NCBI RefSeq assembly: GCF_000020005.1
Contig: NC_010718.1
Coordinates: 2,004,001 to 2,068,000 of the forward strand
From: Natranaerobius thermophilus JW/NM-WN-LF
GTDB taxonomy: Bacteria > Bacillota > Natranaerobiia > Natranaerobiales > Natranaerobiaceae
Direction of reading: 5' to 3'
DNA: 64,000 nucleotides
The notes under the pieces were generated by a model. That model was not told the origin of the DNA, did not search any database, and worked only from the letters and a program-made list of their open reading frames with translations. Positions within the stretch are counted from its first letter, which is position 1. Each line of letters starts with the position of its first letter. Made by a program: the position numbers and the translations under genes. Of this stretch, positions 24,931-34,073 are shown one piece after another.

Positions 24931-25631
24931 ATTATCACCGCCCATAAAAGCACAATTATTGAAAAAAACATAACCAAATAATCTTCTCTCTGCAAGTTAG
25001 TCCGGAAATTTAAACAGGGTAATGATCCGTTGTATCCCCTAATCATGAGTACCTGAAAAACCCGTTCACTGATAGTAATAGAATGAATTAATAATAAACC
25101 AATCATACCCGCTGTTGTTTTAATATTAATAATTAATGATAAAGGTCTTAATCCACCTCGTAATCTAATAGCTTTAATCATAGTTGAACTTTTTTGCAAT
25201 AAAATAAAAATTCCACGATATGTAAATAAAAATAAATCAGCCAAAAAGGACGGCATCAAAGATGATATTCTAGAAAAAATATCAACATAAGAAGTAGTTG
25301 ATAATAGAAAAATCAATACCAAGGCAGCAGTAATAGCTCTTAATATAATGATCCCTGCTACTTCCCAGGAATTTTGACTTAATAGAGCGGCAAATAACAA
25401 ACTAAAAAAAGCAGGGTATAATGATAAATGGAGGGTAGTAGCCAGGGGAATGCGCGCTATAAGATATAATGAAATTACGAATACTGCTAGCCCCCCTAAA
25501 AACAACAAATTAGGGCTGGTTATAATTAAAATTATCAGTAAGACTGTAAAAAATATTTTAATATCAGGACGTGCCCTGTGGAAACAACTATCACCGAAAT
25601 TGGCTATATAATCAATTCTCTCCAGGTGCAT
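24915..25631 (-). CDS. cbiQ: ECF transporter transmembrane T component
   Basis: CbiQ is the membrane scaffold that couples CbiO to CbiM. The 238-residue protein has five or six membrane segments. It shows the family's coupling helices, seen as AIRLRGG and VLMIRGYNG, where Ala-Arg-Gly/Arg-Gly motifs contact the ATPases. ATG 25631 follows GGGAGG. It starts 5 bases after the cbiM stop. Confidence 0.9.
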   Translation of the reverse strand: MHLERIDYIANFGDSCFHRARPDIKIFFTVLLIILIITSPNLLFLGGLAVFVISLYLIARIPLATTLHLSLYPAFFSLLFAALLSQNSWEVAGIIILRAITAALVLIFLLSTTSYVDIFSRISSLMPSFLADLFLFTYRGIFILLQKSSTMIKAIRLRGGLRPLSLIINIKTTAGMIGLLLIHSITISERVFQVLMIRGYNGSLPCLNFRTNLQREDYLVMFFSIIVLLWAVIIWIRL

Positions 25632-25636
25632 CGTTG

Positions 25637-26416
25637 TTACCTCCCTGGCAAACTATTTGTTGCCTCTAATAAATCTGGTTTGACCTTATAGATATAATTA
25701 GCGATAATGGCAGTTAATATAGCTTCTAAGGTAATACCAACAGCTAAAATCACTAACAAAGCGGTCCAGCCAGTTAAAGTGAGTATATGTATCTCGGACA
25801 GAGCTGTTTCTATACCCTCACCATTACCTTCAGAGTGTCCATGACTATCATGTCCATTATGATTGGCATGAGAACGATCATCATGGTCATGATCATGATC
25901 ACAATCATGTTGATGATAGGGTAATGCTTCTGCCCAGCTCACCGTAGCTCCTACTAAGCTCACTGTGAAGACCAAAGATACAATCAGGGCAGGTATCACA
26001 GCCAAAAAAGCTGCCTTCCAAACTGTAGTTTTAGATAATAAATAGCTAAATATCTTGGCCCCCACCAATACTTCTAAACCAATAACTAATGTGTTTAATC
26101 CCACAATTGTAATTCCTCCATGGCCTACAAGGGCAAGAATGAAATTAACAACAAAAACTGATAAAAATCCAATCCCCGGTCCTACTAAAATTCCAGCCAG
26201 TACTGCCATGCTCAAATGTATGGGTAAAAATCCTAGAGGAACTGACATGGCAACTAGCATAAAGGCAGCTGCCATTGCTGCTTTTGGTATCCGATAACGT
26301 GCTTCTGTACTATCTACTCTGGATAACAATAAATAAATAATCAAAACTGCTACCAAATATCCGGCTAGCCACCAGGGTACTGGGATTATTCCGTCAGGCA
26401 AATGAATATGACTCAT
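25637..26416 (-). CDS. cbiM: ECF transporter substrate-binding component, CbiM/NikM type, with a His-rich loop
   Basis: This is the metal-binding membrane subunit, 259 residues with six or seven membrane segments. The N-terminus MSHIHLPDG resembles the His-containing N-terminus that ligates Co or Ni in CbiM/NikM. A loop near residues 165-200 is extremely rich in His and Asp, placed before the final membrane helix. The last part may therefore represent a fused CbiN/NikN-like helix; no separate cbiN exists. ATG 26416 follows AAGGAGG. The metal could be Co, Ni or Zn; the facing Fur-family regulator and the His loop leave zinc open. Confidence 0.9.
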   Translation of the reverse strand: MSHIHLPDGIIPVPWWLAGYLVAVLIIYLLLSRVDSTEARYRIPKAAMAAAFMLVAMSVPLGFLPIHLSMAVLAGILVGPGIGFLSVFVVNFILALVGHGGITIVGLNTLVIGLEVLVGAKIFSYLLSKTTVWKAAFLAVIPALIVSLVFTVSLVGATVSWAEALPYHQHDCDHDHDHDDRSHANHNGHDSHGHSEGNGEGIETALSEIHILTLTGWTALLVILAVGITLEAILTAIIANYIYKVKPDLLEATNSLPGR

Positions 26417-26443
26417 ATAAATCCTCCTTCCCCTTTCCCTTAC

Positions 26444-26464
26444 AAATGCAAGTCACTTGCATTT
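26444..26464. promoter_or_regulatory. perfect 21-bp palindromic operator
   Basis: Two 10-bp arms, AAATGCAAGT and its complement, flank a single central C. It lies 28 bases upstream of cbiM in the divergent region shared with the Fur-family gene. The 21-bp size with odd centre fits Fur/Zur boxes. Confidence 0.75.
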
Positions 26465-26617
26465 CGCATTCATTGTAATCCCATACTAAGGCCATGTCAA
26501 TATTATCCTATGGTCAAGTCTTAGAGTGTATGTCAGTATTGAGATATCCAACACTGGGCAGATAAAATAAACTTATGTTATCATGTACTTGAATATATAA
26601 ATAAAGGAGCGAGAAGA

Positions 26618-27052
26618 ATGTCAGAATACAATCTTTATCACAGAGCAATAACATTACTAGATGAAGCAGAGCTTAAAAAAACTCCGGGTAGAATTGCAAT
26701 ACTCACCCTTCTATTAAAAGAACAGCGGCCGTTAAGCCAACAAGAAATTTCACAAAGTTTAGAACATCCTTTAAATGAAGTGAGTATCTATAGAGCATTA
26801 CGAGCCTTTGAAAAGGCCGCTATAGTCCACAAAGTTGAAGGAGGAGACAAAACCTGGAGATTCGCTATAACTGAACAAGACAAATCCCAATGCAAAGACC
26901 ATTATCACCCGCACTTCATCTGTACTTCCTGTGGTAAAGTTGAATGTTTTACCGAAATAGAAATCCCTAAGATAAAACCGCCAAATTCTCAATACACTAT
27001 CACAAACAGAGAAATGGTATTAAAAGGATCTTGTGATGAATGCGCTAATTAA
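26618..27052 (+). CDS. Fur-family metal-responsive repressor (Zur-like)
   Basis: The 144-residue protein has an N-terminal winged helix (TPGRIAILTLLLKEQRPLSQQEISQSL, with EVSIYRALRAFEKAAIV as recognition region; quoted in parts) and a C-terminal metal domain. That domain has the regulatory motif HYHPHFICTSCGKVECF and a final CDECAN, together a structural Cys4 zinc site as in Zur and PerR. It is divergent from the CbiMQO operon across the palindrome, so it likely represses uptake when metal is plentiful. Which metal it senses cannot be told. ATG 26618 follows AAAGGAG. The 3' end overlaps the aminotransferase gene by 4 bases. Confidence 0.88.
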   Translation: MSEYNLYHRAITLLDEAELKKTPGRIAILTLLLKEQRPLSQQEISQSLEHPLNEVSIYRALRAFEKAAIVHKVEGGDKTWRFAITEQDKSQCKDHYHPHFICTSCGKVECFTEIEIPKIKPPNSQYTITNREMVLKGSCDECAN

Positions 27053-28152
27053 GTAGTCAAGTCCTGTAGCACTTGATCTAAACCAGTTAAAAAAGCTTCA
27101 ATTTCTCCCCAGGTACCTACTGTAACCCTGATTCCCTGAGGATATCCCCAACCATCACCTGCTTGAACGAAAATCCCCCTTTTTAAAAGCCTTTCTTGTA
27201 ATTGTTTCGCTGAAAACTGCCCTTCAAAAAATACAAAATTTGTATGTGATTCCACAACATTAAAACCTCTGTTATGCAAGGATTTCATCAGATAATTTCT
27301 GTTATTTTTCAATTCGTTAAGAGTATATTCAAAGTAATCTTTGTCCAACAACGCTGCCTTAGCACCTGCTAGGGCAATTCGGTTGGCATTAAAAGGTTGG
27401 CTTACTCGATTAATGATGGCAACAACTTCACGATTGGCCAGTACATAACCTAATCTAGCTCCTGCTAAACCATAGGCCTTTGAAAATGTCCTCACAGACA
27501 TAACATTCTTCCGATTCTGAATTATTTGGGAAAGATCTGGATATTTATCATCATTTACAAATTCAGCATAAGCTTCATCTACAACAACCCAAATATCTGA
27601 AGAAATCTTGTTTAAAAAATCAATTAATTCGTCCTGGCTAAAAATAGTCCCTGTGGGATTATTAGGATTACACAACCAAATTAACTTAGTATTTTCTGTT
27701 ATTTCATTAATAATTTTGTCTAAATCAATCTTGTAATTCTTTAGAGTTGTTAATTTAATTTGGGCACCCATGATCTTCGAGTAGTCTTGATAAAGTCTAA
27801 AGGAATTTTTTGGGATAATTACTTCATCCCCTTCATTAATAAAGCACTTACTCAAAGTTTGCAGCATATTTTCAGCCCCATGAGAAATGGCAATAAAACC
27901 TATATCTAATTGAAATTTTTCAGCTAGCAAGCGCTTAACTTCAAGAAAGTTCTCATCGGAATATCTATTTAAATTTTCAAGTTCTTGTCTCATGGCAGAA
28001 ATTACACTAGGAAATGGTCCATAAGGATTTTCATTAAAACCCAGTTTAACAAAGTGAGATAGACCTAACTCACGACGCTTTTTTTCCAATGTATTTTCCG
28101 AGATATAATGTGGTTCCATATTATGCAAGGGTTTTCTAAAACTTTTAAGCAT
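27049..28152 (-). CDS. histidinol-phosphate aminotransferase-like aminotransferase
   Basis: This is a fold-I PLP aminotransferase of 367 residues, closest by eye to HisC. It shows FNENPYGP, HGAENML, NPNNPTGT, VVVDEAYAEF and the PLP lysine in SVRTFSKAYGLAGARLGY, with FVFFE and RVTVGT near the end. No other histidine genes are nearby. The start overlaps the end of a thiamine-diphosphate decarboxylase by 8 bases, so the two enzymes are probably made together and may act on one substrate (transamination, then decarboxylation). HisC is thus a family label, not an assured function. Confidence 0.8.
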   Translation of the reverse strand: MLKSFRKPLHNMEPHYISENTLEKKRRELGLSHFVKLGFNENPYGPFPSVISAMRQELENLNRYSDENFLEVKRLLAEKFQLDIGFIAISHGAENMLQTLSKCFINEGDEVIIPKNSFRLYQDYSKIMGAQIKLTTLKNYKIDLDKIINEITENTKLIWLCNPNNPTGTIFSQDELIDFLNKISSDIWVVVDEAYAEFVNDDKYPDLSQIIQNRKNVMSVRTFSKAYGLAGARLGYVLANREVVAIINRVSQPFNANRIALAGAKAALLDKDYFEYTLNELKNNRNYLMKSLHNRGFNVVESHTNFVFFEGQFSAKQLQERLLKRGIFVQAGDGWGYPQGIRVTVGTWGEIEAFLTGLDQVLQDLTT

Positions 28153-29809
28153 CTACACCACCACCCGGAGTTATTTCTATTAACGAGGGTTTATTAGAAC
28201 TCAGTGCCCATTGAATTATACCTTTAATTTTTTCAGACTCTTGCTCCTCTGTAATATTATAAAATTGTAAGTTATAAGCCTGTGCTAAAAATTCAAAGGA
28301 CGGAGGAGTATGGTCAACGGCAATTGTAGAAGTAAATTGACGAGCTTTTTGATTGCGCCTAATCTCACCATAACCTTGATCATTCCAAACCACAATTACT
28401 ATGGGGAGCTGTAAATCAGCTATTACAGCTAATTCTTGCATAGTAAATTGAATACTCCCATCACCAGTTAAAACCACTGTTTTACAGCCGAGACTCAAGT
28501 AAGCTCCTATTGCTGCTGGCAGTGCATATCCCAAAGTACCAAAATTAACTGGATGCAAAAAGGTCGATGTATAGTATGCAGGAAATTCACTTATTGCTAG
28601 ATAAGATGGAGTAGTTAAATCAGTCACTAAAATACCAGTACTCGGCAGTTCAAGCCTTAACACATTTATTAGCTCTAATAATTGATTTAAATTATTTTTT
28701 ATCCCTGTAACTTCCTCTAATTCAGCTTTGGTTTTTGAAACTACACTTTGTGTTAATGATCTACTTCTAGCCTCTTTTTCATTAAATTCTTTATATTCCC
28801 AAGGATGACTGCTTTTTAATTTAGATAAAATGGAGTCCACAATACACCTAACATCTCCGTATAAAAAAACATTACGATAGCATTTTTCATAATAACTGCT
28901 AGAGTCAATATTGATTTGTATTAAATTATTGAAAAATATTTCTCGGTCCCAAAAGTCTGCTAGGGACAGATCTGAACCAATGGCTATTACCAAATCACTT
29001 TCCCTTAACATCTCAGCTGCTGAAGGGAGGTGAAGCCTTGTTCCTATACATAGAGGATGATCTTCTGGAATTATCCCTTTAGCACTAACTGTTTGTAAAA
29101 CGGGTACTTGCAATCTCTCTGCAAGATCAATAACCAGATCCCTCCCATTTGCACTCCCCCCTCCTGCAATAATTACTGGACTATCAGAGTTTTCAATCAG
29201 ATTCACGGCCTCCTCCAAAGAATCTTTGTCCGGATTACAAGTCCAAGGTTCTTGCACTGGGTATCGTGTAAAATGGAGAGGTTCCGGATAATACTCAAAC
29301 TCTGACTGTAAAATATCTATAGGTATTTCAAGATGCACAGGTCCACCCCTACCTGAAATAGAAAGTTGGTAGGCTTCTCTCAAAGCTATTGCTACATATT
29401 CCTTTCTATTGATTTGTCTACTTTCTTTGACAAAAGATCTCATGAAATTGGTAGAGTTATTCAATTCATGTAAAAAACCCTTATTTTTTCCCCGGAATCT
29501 ATCCGGTACCTGAGTGGAAATGATTATCATTGGCACAGAATCAGAATAAGCTTGTGCTACAGCAGTTGAAATATTGGTAAGGCCAGGTCCAGTAATAACA
29601 AAACAAACAGTTGGATCACCAGAAACCCGGGCATAACCATCTGCCATGTAACCTGCACCTTCTTCATGCCGAGCGGTAATATGCTGTATTTCACTTCTGA
29701 TCAGTTGTTCATAAATATCTAAATTATGTATTCCAGGGATACCAAAAACATGTTCTATGCCTAAATTCTCCAAACAATTGACTATTACTTGTGAAACTTT
29801 AAGTGTCAA
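28145..29809 (-). CDS. thiamine-diphosphate enzyme of the acetolactate synthase/AruI type
   Basis: The 554-residue enzyme has three domains: pyrimidine-binding (FGIPGIHNLDIYEQL, catalytic Glu in ARHEEGAGYMADGYAR), central (IIAGGGS) and pyrophosphate-binding (LTGDGSIQFTMQEL to WNDQGYGE). The FGIPG-H-LDIY segment resembles 2-ketoarginine decarboxylase AruI and related decarboxylases more than IlvB. No IlvN-type regulatory subunit follows. With the overlapping aminotransferase, the pair could transaminate and decarboxylate an amino acid. The substrate is unknown. TTG 29809 follows GAGGTGAT at 6 bases. Confidence 0.75.
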   Translation of the reverse strand: MTLKVSQVIVNCLENLGIEHVFGIPGIHNLDIYEQLIRSEIQHITARHEEGAGYMADGYARVSGDPTVCFVITGPGLTNISTAVAQAYSDSVPMIIISTQVPDRFRGKNKGFLHELNNSTNFMRSFVKESRQINRKEYVAIALREAYQLSISGRGGPVHLEIPIDILQSEFEYYPEPLHFTRYPVQEPWTCNPDKDSLEEAVNLIENSDSPVIIAGGGSANGRDLVIDLAERLQVPVLQTVSAKGIIPEDHPLCIGTRLHLPSAAEMLRESDLVIAIGSDLSLADFWDREIFFNNLIQINIDSSSYYEKCYRNVFLYGDVRCIVDSILSKLKSSHPWEYKEFNEKEARSRSLTQSVVSKTKAELEEVTGIKNNLNQLLELINVLRLELPSTGILVTDLTTPSYLAISEFPAYYTSTFLHPVNFGTLGYALPAAIGAYLSLGCKTVVLTGDGSIQFTMQELAVIADLQLPIVIVVWNDQGYGEIRRNQKARQFTSTIAVDHTPPSFEFLAQAYNLQFYNITEEQESEKIKGIIQWALSSNKPSLIEITPGGGVDA

Positions 29810-29871
29810 CTTTTATCACCTCTAAGATTAAAATTAATTTCCATTTTCCTATACCATAGATAATATATAAG

Positions 29872-30960
29872 TCAAGTGACCATTCCTCTGGCATGAACCT
29901 GCCAGATATCAACAACTTCGTTATTTCGAAGACAACAATAGTAATCGTACAAATTCACTGTCGTACATGAATGTGCTGGCAATATCCTAATTTTATCTCC
30001 AATCTCCAGTTTTTCCGTTTCGTGATCAATCTCAACTATGCTGTGTTCTTCGTTAATTCCGACAATAGGACTGTCATAATCCATCAATTTGGGTATTCCT
30101 TGATCATCTGTCACGGCTTTCAAACCACAATCCAGTATTAATTTATCATGAGACTTACTGATTACTGTGGCCAATACAGATAAAGCTGATTTGAAGGGTA
30201 ACCCATCCTCTAAATAGGGCACTTCCATTAATGGATAAGTACCAGCCTGGATTTCTGTTATTTCGGGGTAATTACCAGTAATATCCCAAGTACCTGTACT
30301 GCCGCAACTGACAATTTCAACTTGGATATTTTCCTGTTCTATTCTTCGCTTTAATTGAACAACTCGACTCAAACTCTCTTTAACCATATCAGATTTCTCA
30401 GACTGAGTTTTGTCTCTAAAAGGTCCCTCATAACCCATGACACCGCGAAATTCAAGATTATCAAGTTTTTGTATCTCCTGAACAAGATTTATGCCTTCAT
30501 CAAAGCTCTTCACGCCACATCTTCCAAGTCCAATATCCATTTCTACAAGAACCCCTATAGTTACACCATGCTCAACTGCTATACGGGATAAATTTTCACA
30601 ATTTTGATAGCTATCCACTGCAACTTTTATATCTGCGCGCCTTGCCAGTTCAGCTAAAAGATTTATTTTCCCGCTTTCTATTACCTGATTAGCAATCAAA
30701 ATGTCTTTAATTCCTCCGTTGACCATCACTTCTGCTTCACTCGTTTTGGCACAAGTCACTCCAATAGCACCTCTATCAATTTGCATATGTGCAATAGTTA
30801 AATTTTTATGACCTTTCATATGTGGCCTGATATCACAAGGCTTGTCTCTAAAAAAATCAGCTAATAAATTTATATTGTACTCTAGGTTACTCATATCAAG
30901 TAGTAGAGCTGGAGTTGGTAGATTTTCTAGCTTTAAACCTGAAACTAATTCGCTTTTCAT
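29872..30960 (-). CDS. D-threonine aldolase/D-serine dehydratase-like PLP enzyme
   Basis: This is a fold-III PLP enzyme of 362 residues. The alanine-racemase-like barrel starts TPALLLDMSNLEYNI, and the PLP lysine lies in RPHMKGHKN near residue 49. The C-terminal domain has PAHSCTTVNLYD, whose His and Cys bind zinc in D-serine dehydratases, or another divalent metal in D-threonine aldolases. The reaction is probably on a D-beta-hydroxy amino acid. It is upstream of the decarboxylase with 62 bases between and could be in the same operon. ATG 30960 follows AGAGGTGAT. Confidence 0.85.
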   Translation of the reverse strand: MKSELVSGLKLENLPTPALLLDMSNLEYNINLLADFFRDKPCDIRPHMKGHKNLTIAHMQIDRGAIGVTCAKTSEAEVMVNGGIKDILIANQVIESGKINLLAELARRADIKVAVDSYQNCENLSRIAVEHGVTIGVLVEMDIGLGRCGVKSFDEGINLVQEIQKLDNLEFRGVMGYEGPFRDKTQSEKSDMVKESLSRVVQLKRRIEQENIQVEIVSCGSTGTWDITGNYPEITEIQAGTYPLMEVPYLEDGLPFKSALSVLATVISKSHDKLILDCGLKAVTDDQGIPKLMDYDSPIVGINEEHSIVEIDHETEKLEIGDKIRILPAHSCTTVNLYDYYCCLRNNEVVDIWQVHARGMVT

Positions 30961-31138
30961 TTTGAGATCACCTCTTTCAATAATTTTTATACATATATGA
31001 TACTAAATTTTCTTATATTTAACAAAATTTTTAGTAAAATACAGGGTTTTTCTAAGTACTAAAGGATTTTAAAATTAATTACAGAATTTTTAATATAATA
31101 TAAAAATGTGTTTATTTCTCAATTTGGAGGTGCTTTTT

Positions 31139-32812
31139 TTGCACAATCATGATTTTACGGGTACATCCCCACATCTAATTCTGATTAATGGCAAGATAGC
31201 TACTGTTGACTCAAACAACAGTATTGCTGAAGCTATCGGTATTTTTGGTAATTTAATTTCTCATGTGGGAACAACACAAGAATTATTGAAAACTACGGGA
31301 CCTAACACTAAAGTGATCGATTTACAAGGTAAAACTGTAATTCCTGGTATTGTAGATTCTCATAATCATGTATATCAAGCAGGGATTTTAATGGAAGGAG
31401 TAATGGCTTTCGGACTGGAAAGCATAAAAGAGCTACAAGAAGCTGTCAAAGCAAAGGTTTCAGAAACCCCGAAAGGAAAGTGGATTCGGGGTGGTGGCTG
31501 GATTGAAAGTCAGTTCGCGGAAAACCGCATGCCAAACCGCTGGGATTTAGATGAAGTGGCTCCCGATCATCCCGTGGTTCTATCAAGATTATTTGCCATG
31601 GATCTTTGTAACAGTAAAGCTCTCGAATTAGCTGGAATAAATAAAAACACTCCTCAACCCCAGCGCGGAACAATTGATAAGGACCCGAAAACCGGGGAAC
31701 CAACTGGTATTTTGCGAAATGGCGCTCAAGCTTTAGTAAGCCGACTTATTAAAGACGATTATAATTCCAATTATAATTTTCAAGAATTAGTTGAAAGACG
31801 TGTTAAAACAGCCATGAATGAGTATCTACAGTATGGCATAACTACAGTTCTAGACCCTGGTGTCAGCGTTCCAGTCATGAGAGGATACCAAAATCTATAC
31901 AAAAAAGGTGAACTTCCAATCAGATTGCAAATGATGCCGGAAGCTTACGGGCTAGCGGCTATTTCATCTAATAAAAGCGATCCCAATGAAACAGAGAAAT
32001 TTATGGACTATTTGGGTATAAATGATCCTTTCGGCAATGAATGGTTCAGTATCGGGCCGTTAAAATTCGCTGTAGATGGTGGTGTAGGGTCAAAGACAGC
32101 TTTGATGTACGAACCTTGGATAGATGGAACCAAGAGCAATATTCCCTTAAGACTTGATTTTGAAGAGATGGAAAAGTTATTTCATAAAGCTCAAGAATTA
32201 GGATGGTCCATTGGCATACACACTTGTGGAGATAAAGCTCAGGATATCGTGTTAGAAGCTTTTAAAAAAGTCATCGACAGATACCCTAGAAATGATGTCC
32301 GACATAATATTATCCATGGATATTTTCCAACTGACCGTGCTCTAGAAATAATGAAAGAATATAATATAGCCGGTTCCCTTCAACCCGGTTTCATGTACGT
32401 CGAAGGAGATCTGTACTGGGATGTGTTAAACCAAGAGCAAATAGAGTATTTTACACCTATCAAAACTTACTTAAACAATAAAATTACTGTGGCATGTAAT
32501 TCTGACATGATTTCAGCACATTACAACCCTTTTTATGGCATGTATTCCGCTGTAGCTCGCAAGACATCTCAAGGAAAAAGCTTGGGTGCTCGAGAGAAAA
32601 TTTCACGAGAAGAAATGCTTCGTCTATTTACAATTAACAGTGCCTATTTAACCTTTGAAGAAAATACAAAAGGGTCTATAGAGGCCGGCAAACTAGCAGA
32701 TATTGCGGTACTCTCCCATGATCTTCTAACATGTCCTGAATCAGATATATTGAAGACCGATGTAAATATGACGATCATTGACGGAAAAATAGTTCATTCA
32801 AATATCAATTAA
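31139..32812 (+). CDS. amidohydrolase, YtcJ type
   Basis: This is a metal-dependent hydrolase of the amidohydrolase-3 group, about 557 residues. It has the metal ligands in VIPGIVDSHNHVYQAG, RGGGWIESQF, and further ligands in IGIHTCGDKAQD, HNIIHGYFP and ACNSDM. No signal peptide is seen. Substrates of this family range from formamides to N-acyl compounds. I start at TTG 31139, 8 bases after GGAGG; the upstream ATG 31106 lies before the ribosome site. It is divergent from the D-amino-acid gene and overlaps the convergent unknown gene by 4 bases. Confidence 0.87.
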   Translation: MHNHDFTGTSPHLILINGKIATVDSNNSIAEAIGIFGNLISHVGTTQELLKTTGPNTKVIDLQGKTVIPGIVDSHNHVYQAGILMEGVMAFGLESIKELQEAVKAKVSETPKGKWIRGGGWIESQFAENRMPNRWDLDEVAPDHPVVLSRLFAMDLCNSKALELAGINKNTPQPQRGTIDKDPKTGEPTGILRNGAQALVSRLIKDDYNSNYNFQELVERRVKTAMNEYLQYGITTVLDPGVSVPVMRGYQNLYKKGELPIRLQMMPEAYGLAAISSNKSDPNETEKFMDYLGINDPFGNEWFSIGPLKFAVDGGVGSKTALMYEPWIDGTKSNIPLRLDFEEMEKLFHKAQELGWSIGIHTCGDKAQDIVLEAFKKVIDRYPRNDVRHNIIHGYFPTDRALEIMKEYNIAGSLQPGFMYVEGDLYWDVLNQEQIEYFTPIKTYLNNKITVACNSDMISAHYNPFYGMYSAVARKTSQGKSLGAREKISREEMLRLFTINSAYLTFEENTKGSIEAGKLADIAVLSHDLLTCPESDILKTDVNMTIIDGKIVHSNIN

Positions 32813-33339
32813 TGAACCGACCGACTTTCACTTCGTATAATTTTATTTATTATTGGGCTAATATTTATATCGAAGGTTCCTTTACTAACCCATTTAACCG
32901 TAAAATACGGATGGCTTAAAGAATGACCAAAGAAAATTAGCTTATTCTTATCAACTATTTTTAGCCCTAACTGCTGTTGAAACCTCTCTGGTGTATATAA
33001 GACATTGTTTTCAACTCTGAGAATCACAGGCATCAAAAGCTCTTTCTGAAAACAAATCACTGATGAAGGTCGAGCATTAAAACTCCTTAGTTTTGAATAG
33101 TCTTGTTTTGGACTTATGATTGAAGTCCTCCCCAAACCAAAAACACGATTGTTTTGAATAATATAGCCAGCCAACTGATATTCGTCCCAGCCCCTGGCAC
33201 TTAACATTTCATACTCACCTGTAAACAGTCTGGTTTTAAAAAATGAACCTGGCTCGACAGATATTGGGCTTAGGACCAATCCCTCTATTTCACAATACAA
33301 ATTATCCCTCCCTAAGATATCTGTCTGAATTTCTTTCAT
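32809..33339 (-). CDS. conserved-looking protein of unknown function
   Basis: The 176-residue protein begins MKEIQTDILGRDNLYCE, has no membrane segment or signal peptide, and ends in a basic, serine-rich tail. The composition and the length of the frame are typical of real genes here. It has its own intergenic space upstream (134 bases) with a terminator for the TetR gene. Segments such as GFLG-like RVFGLGRTSI and FFGHSLSHPYF are distinctive, but I recognise no family. Its stop overlaps that of the amidohydrolase on the other strand. Confidence 0.65.
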   Translation of the reverse strand: MKEIQTDILGRDNLYCEIEGLVLSPISVEPGSFFKTRLFTGEYEMLSARGWDEYQLAGYIIQNNRVFGLGRTSIISPKQDYSKLRSFNARPSSVICFQKELLMPVILRVENNVLYTPERFQQQLGLKIVDKNKLIFFGHSLSHPYFTVKWVSKGTFDINISPIINKIIRSESRSVH

Positions 33340-33384
33340 GATATGAATTTTTGAGTTTGATTGTTACTTGATTTGCTGCTCATC

Positions 33385-33430
33385 AAAAACACCTTCCTTA
33401 CTACAAAAGTAGTTTAGGAAGGTGTTTTTT
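33385..33430. terminator. terminator after the first efflux operon
   Basis: A 14-bp stem (AAAAACACCTTCCT with its complement) extended by ACTAC/GTAGT around AAAA is bounded by A and T runs on both sides. It lies 43 bases after the TetR stop and ends the TolC-adaptor-RND-TetR transcript. Confidence 0.9.
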
Positions 33431-33472
33431 ACCGGAAAGCTCGTTATTGCTATACTAATGTGATCAATTTGA

Positions 33473-34054
33473 TCAATTGTTTTCCTTAAAAATCCCTTTA
33501 GTTAATGCAGCTAGTGCTTTATCTATCATCTCTTCATTGGGCTTTTTGCCATCAATAATTATATAATAACCTATGACTTGATGTTCTACTCCTCGAAATA
33601 TTCTGGTATAAAGTGAGGAATCGCCAGCTATGACATCCCCTGTTTCAATAGCTTTGTCAAATTCCGATGTTAGTTTTTCTATAAAAGTATTTCTCACTTT
33701 CAGTAACCAATTGTACAAAGTGTCTTGAGTAACTATATCAGATGTGAGTAGAAACCTGGCCACCTGCTGATTATCCCACAAAAATTCTATTTCTTCAATT
33801 AACATCTTTTTTAGTTTTTGATATAAAGGAAGGTCCTGTTCCAATACCGATATTTTGACATCTTTATACCGTTTAACTCCATCTTTCATCATTTCTATAA
33901 ATAAATCTTCCTTACTTTGAAAGTAAAGATAAACTGATCCCTTAGCTACATCTGCTTCGCGAGCAATTTCATCTATCTTAGTGTCATGATAGCCTTTTTC
34001 TGCAAAAACTTGGGTAGCAGCTTTGATTATTTGACGCTTTTTAATATTTAACAC
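33473..34054 (-). CDS. TetR-family regulator of efflux operon 1
   Basis: The 193-residue repressor has an N-terminal helix-turn-helix (IDEIAREADVAKGSVYLYF followed by QSKEDLF) and a helical ligand-binding domain. It is the last gene of the efflux operon, 19 bases after the RND pump. It probably senses a pump substrate and represses its own operon through the palindrome at 40193-40206. The start is written as GTG 34054; a nearby GAGGTG overlaps it, so the exact start is uncertain by a few codons. Confidence 0.9.
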   Translation of the reverse strand: MLNIKKRQIIKAATQVFAEKGYHDTKIDEIAREADVAKGSVYLYFQSKEDLFIEMMKDGVKRYKDVKISVLEQDLPLYQKLKKMLIEEIEFLWDNQQVARFLLTSDIVTQDTLYNWLLKVRNTFIEKLTSEFDKAIETGDVIAGDSSLYTRIFRGVEHQVIGYYIIIDGKKPNEEMIDKALAALTKGIFKENN

Positions 34055-34073
34055 CTCTTTCTTTTCATACCTA

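Noticed and set aside
25836-25915. Simple-sequence repeat in the cbiM gene (cat/gat triplets)
   Set aside because: It encodes the His/Asp-rich metal loop in frame and is explained by protein function; no sign of a phase-variation tract.
28145-29809. Assignment as acetolactate synthase large subunit ilvB
   Set aside because: There is no small regulatory subunit and no branched-chain gene nearby, and the FGIPG-H-LDIY segment is more like AruI-type decarboxylases.
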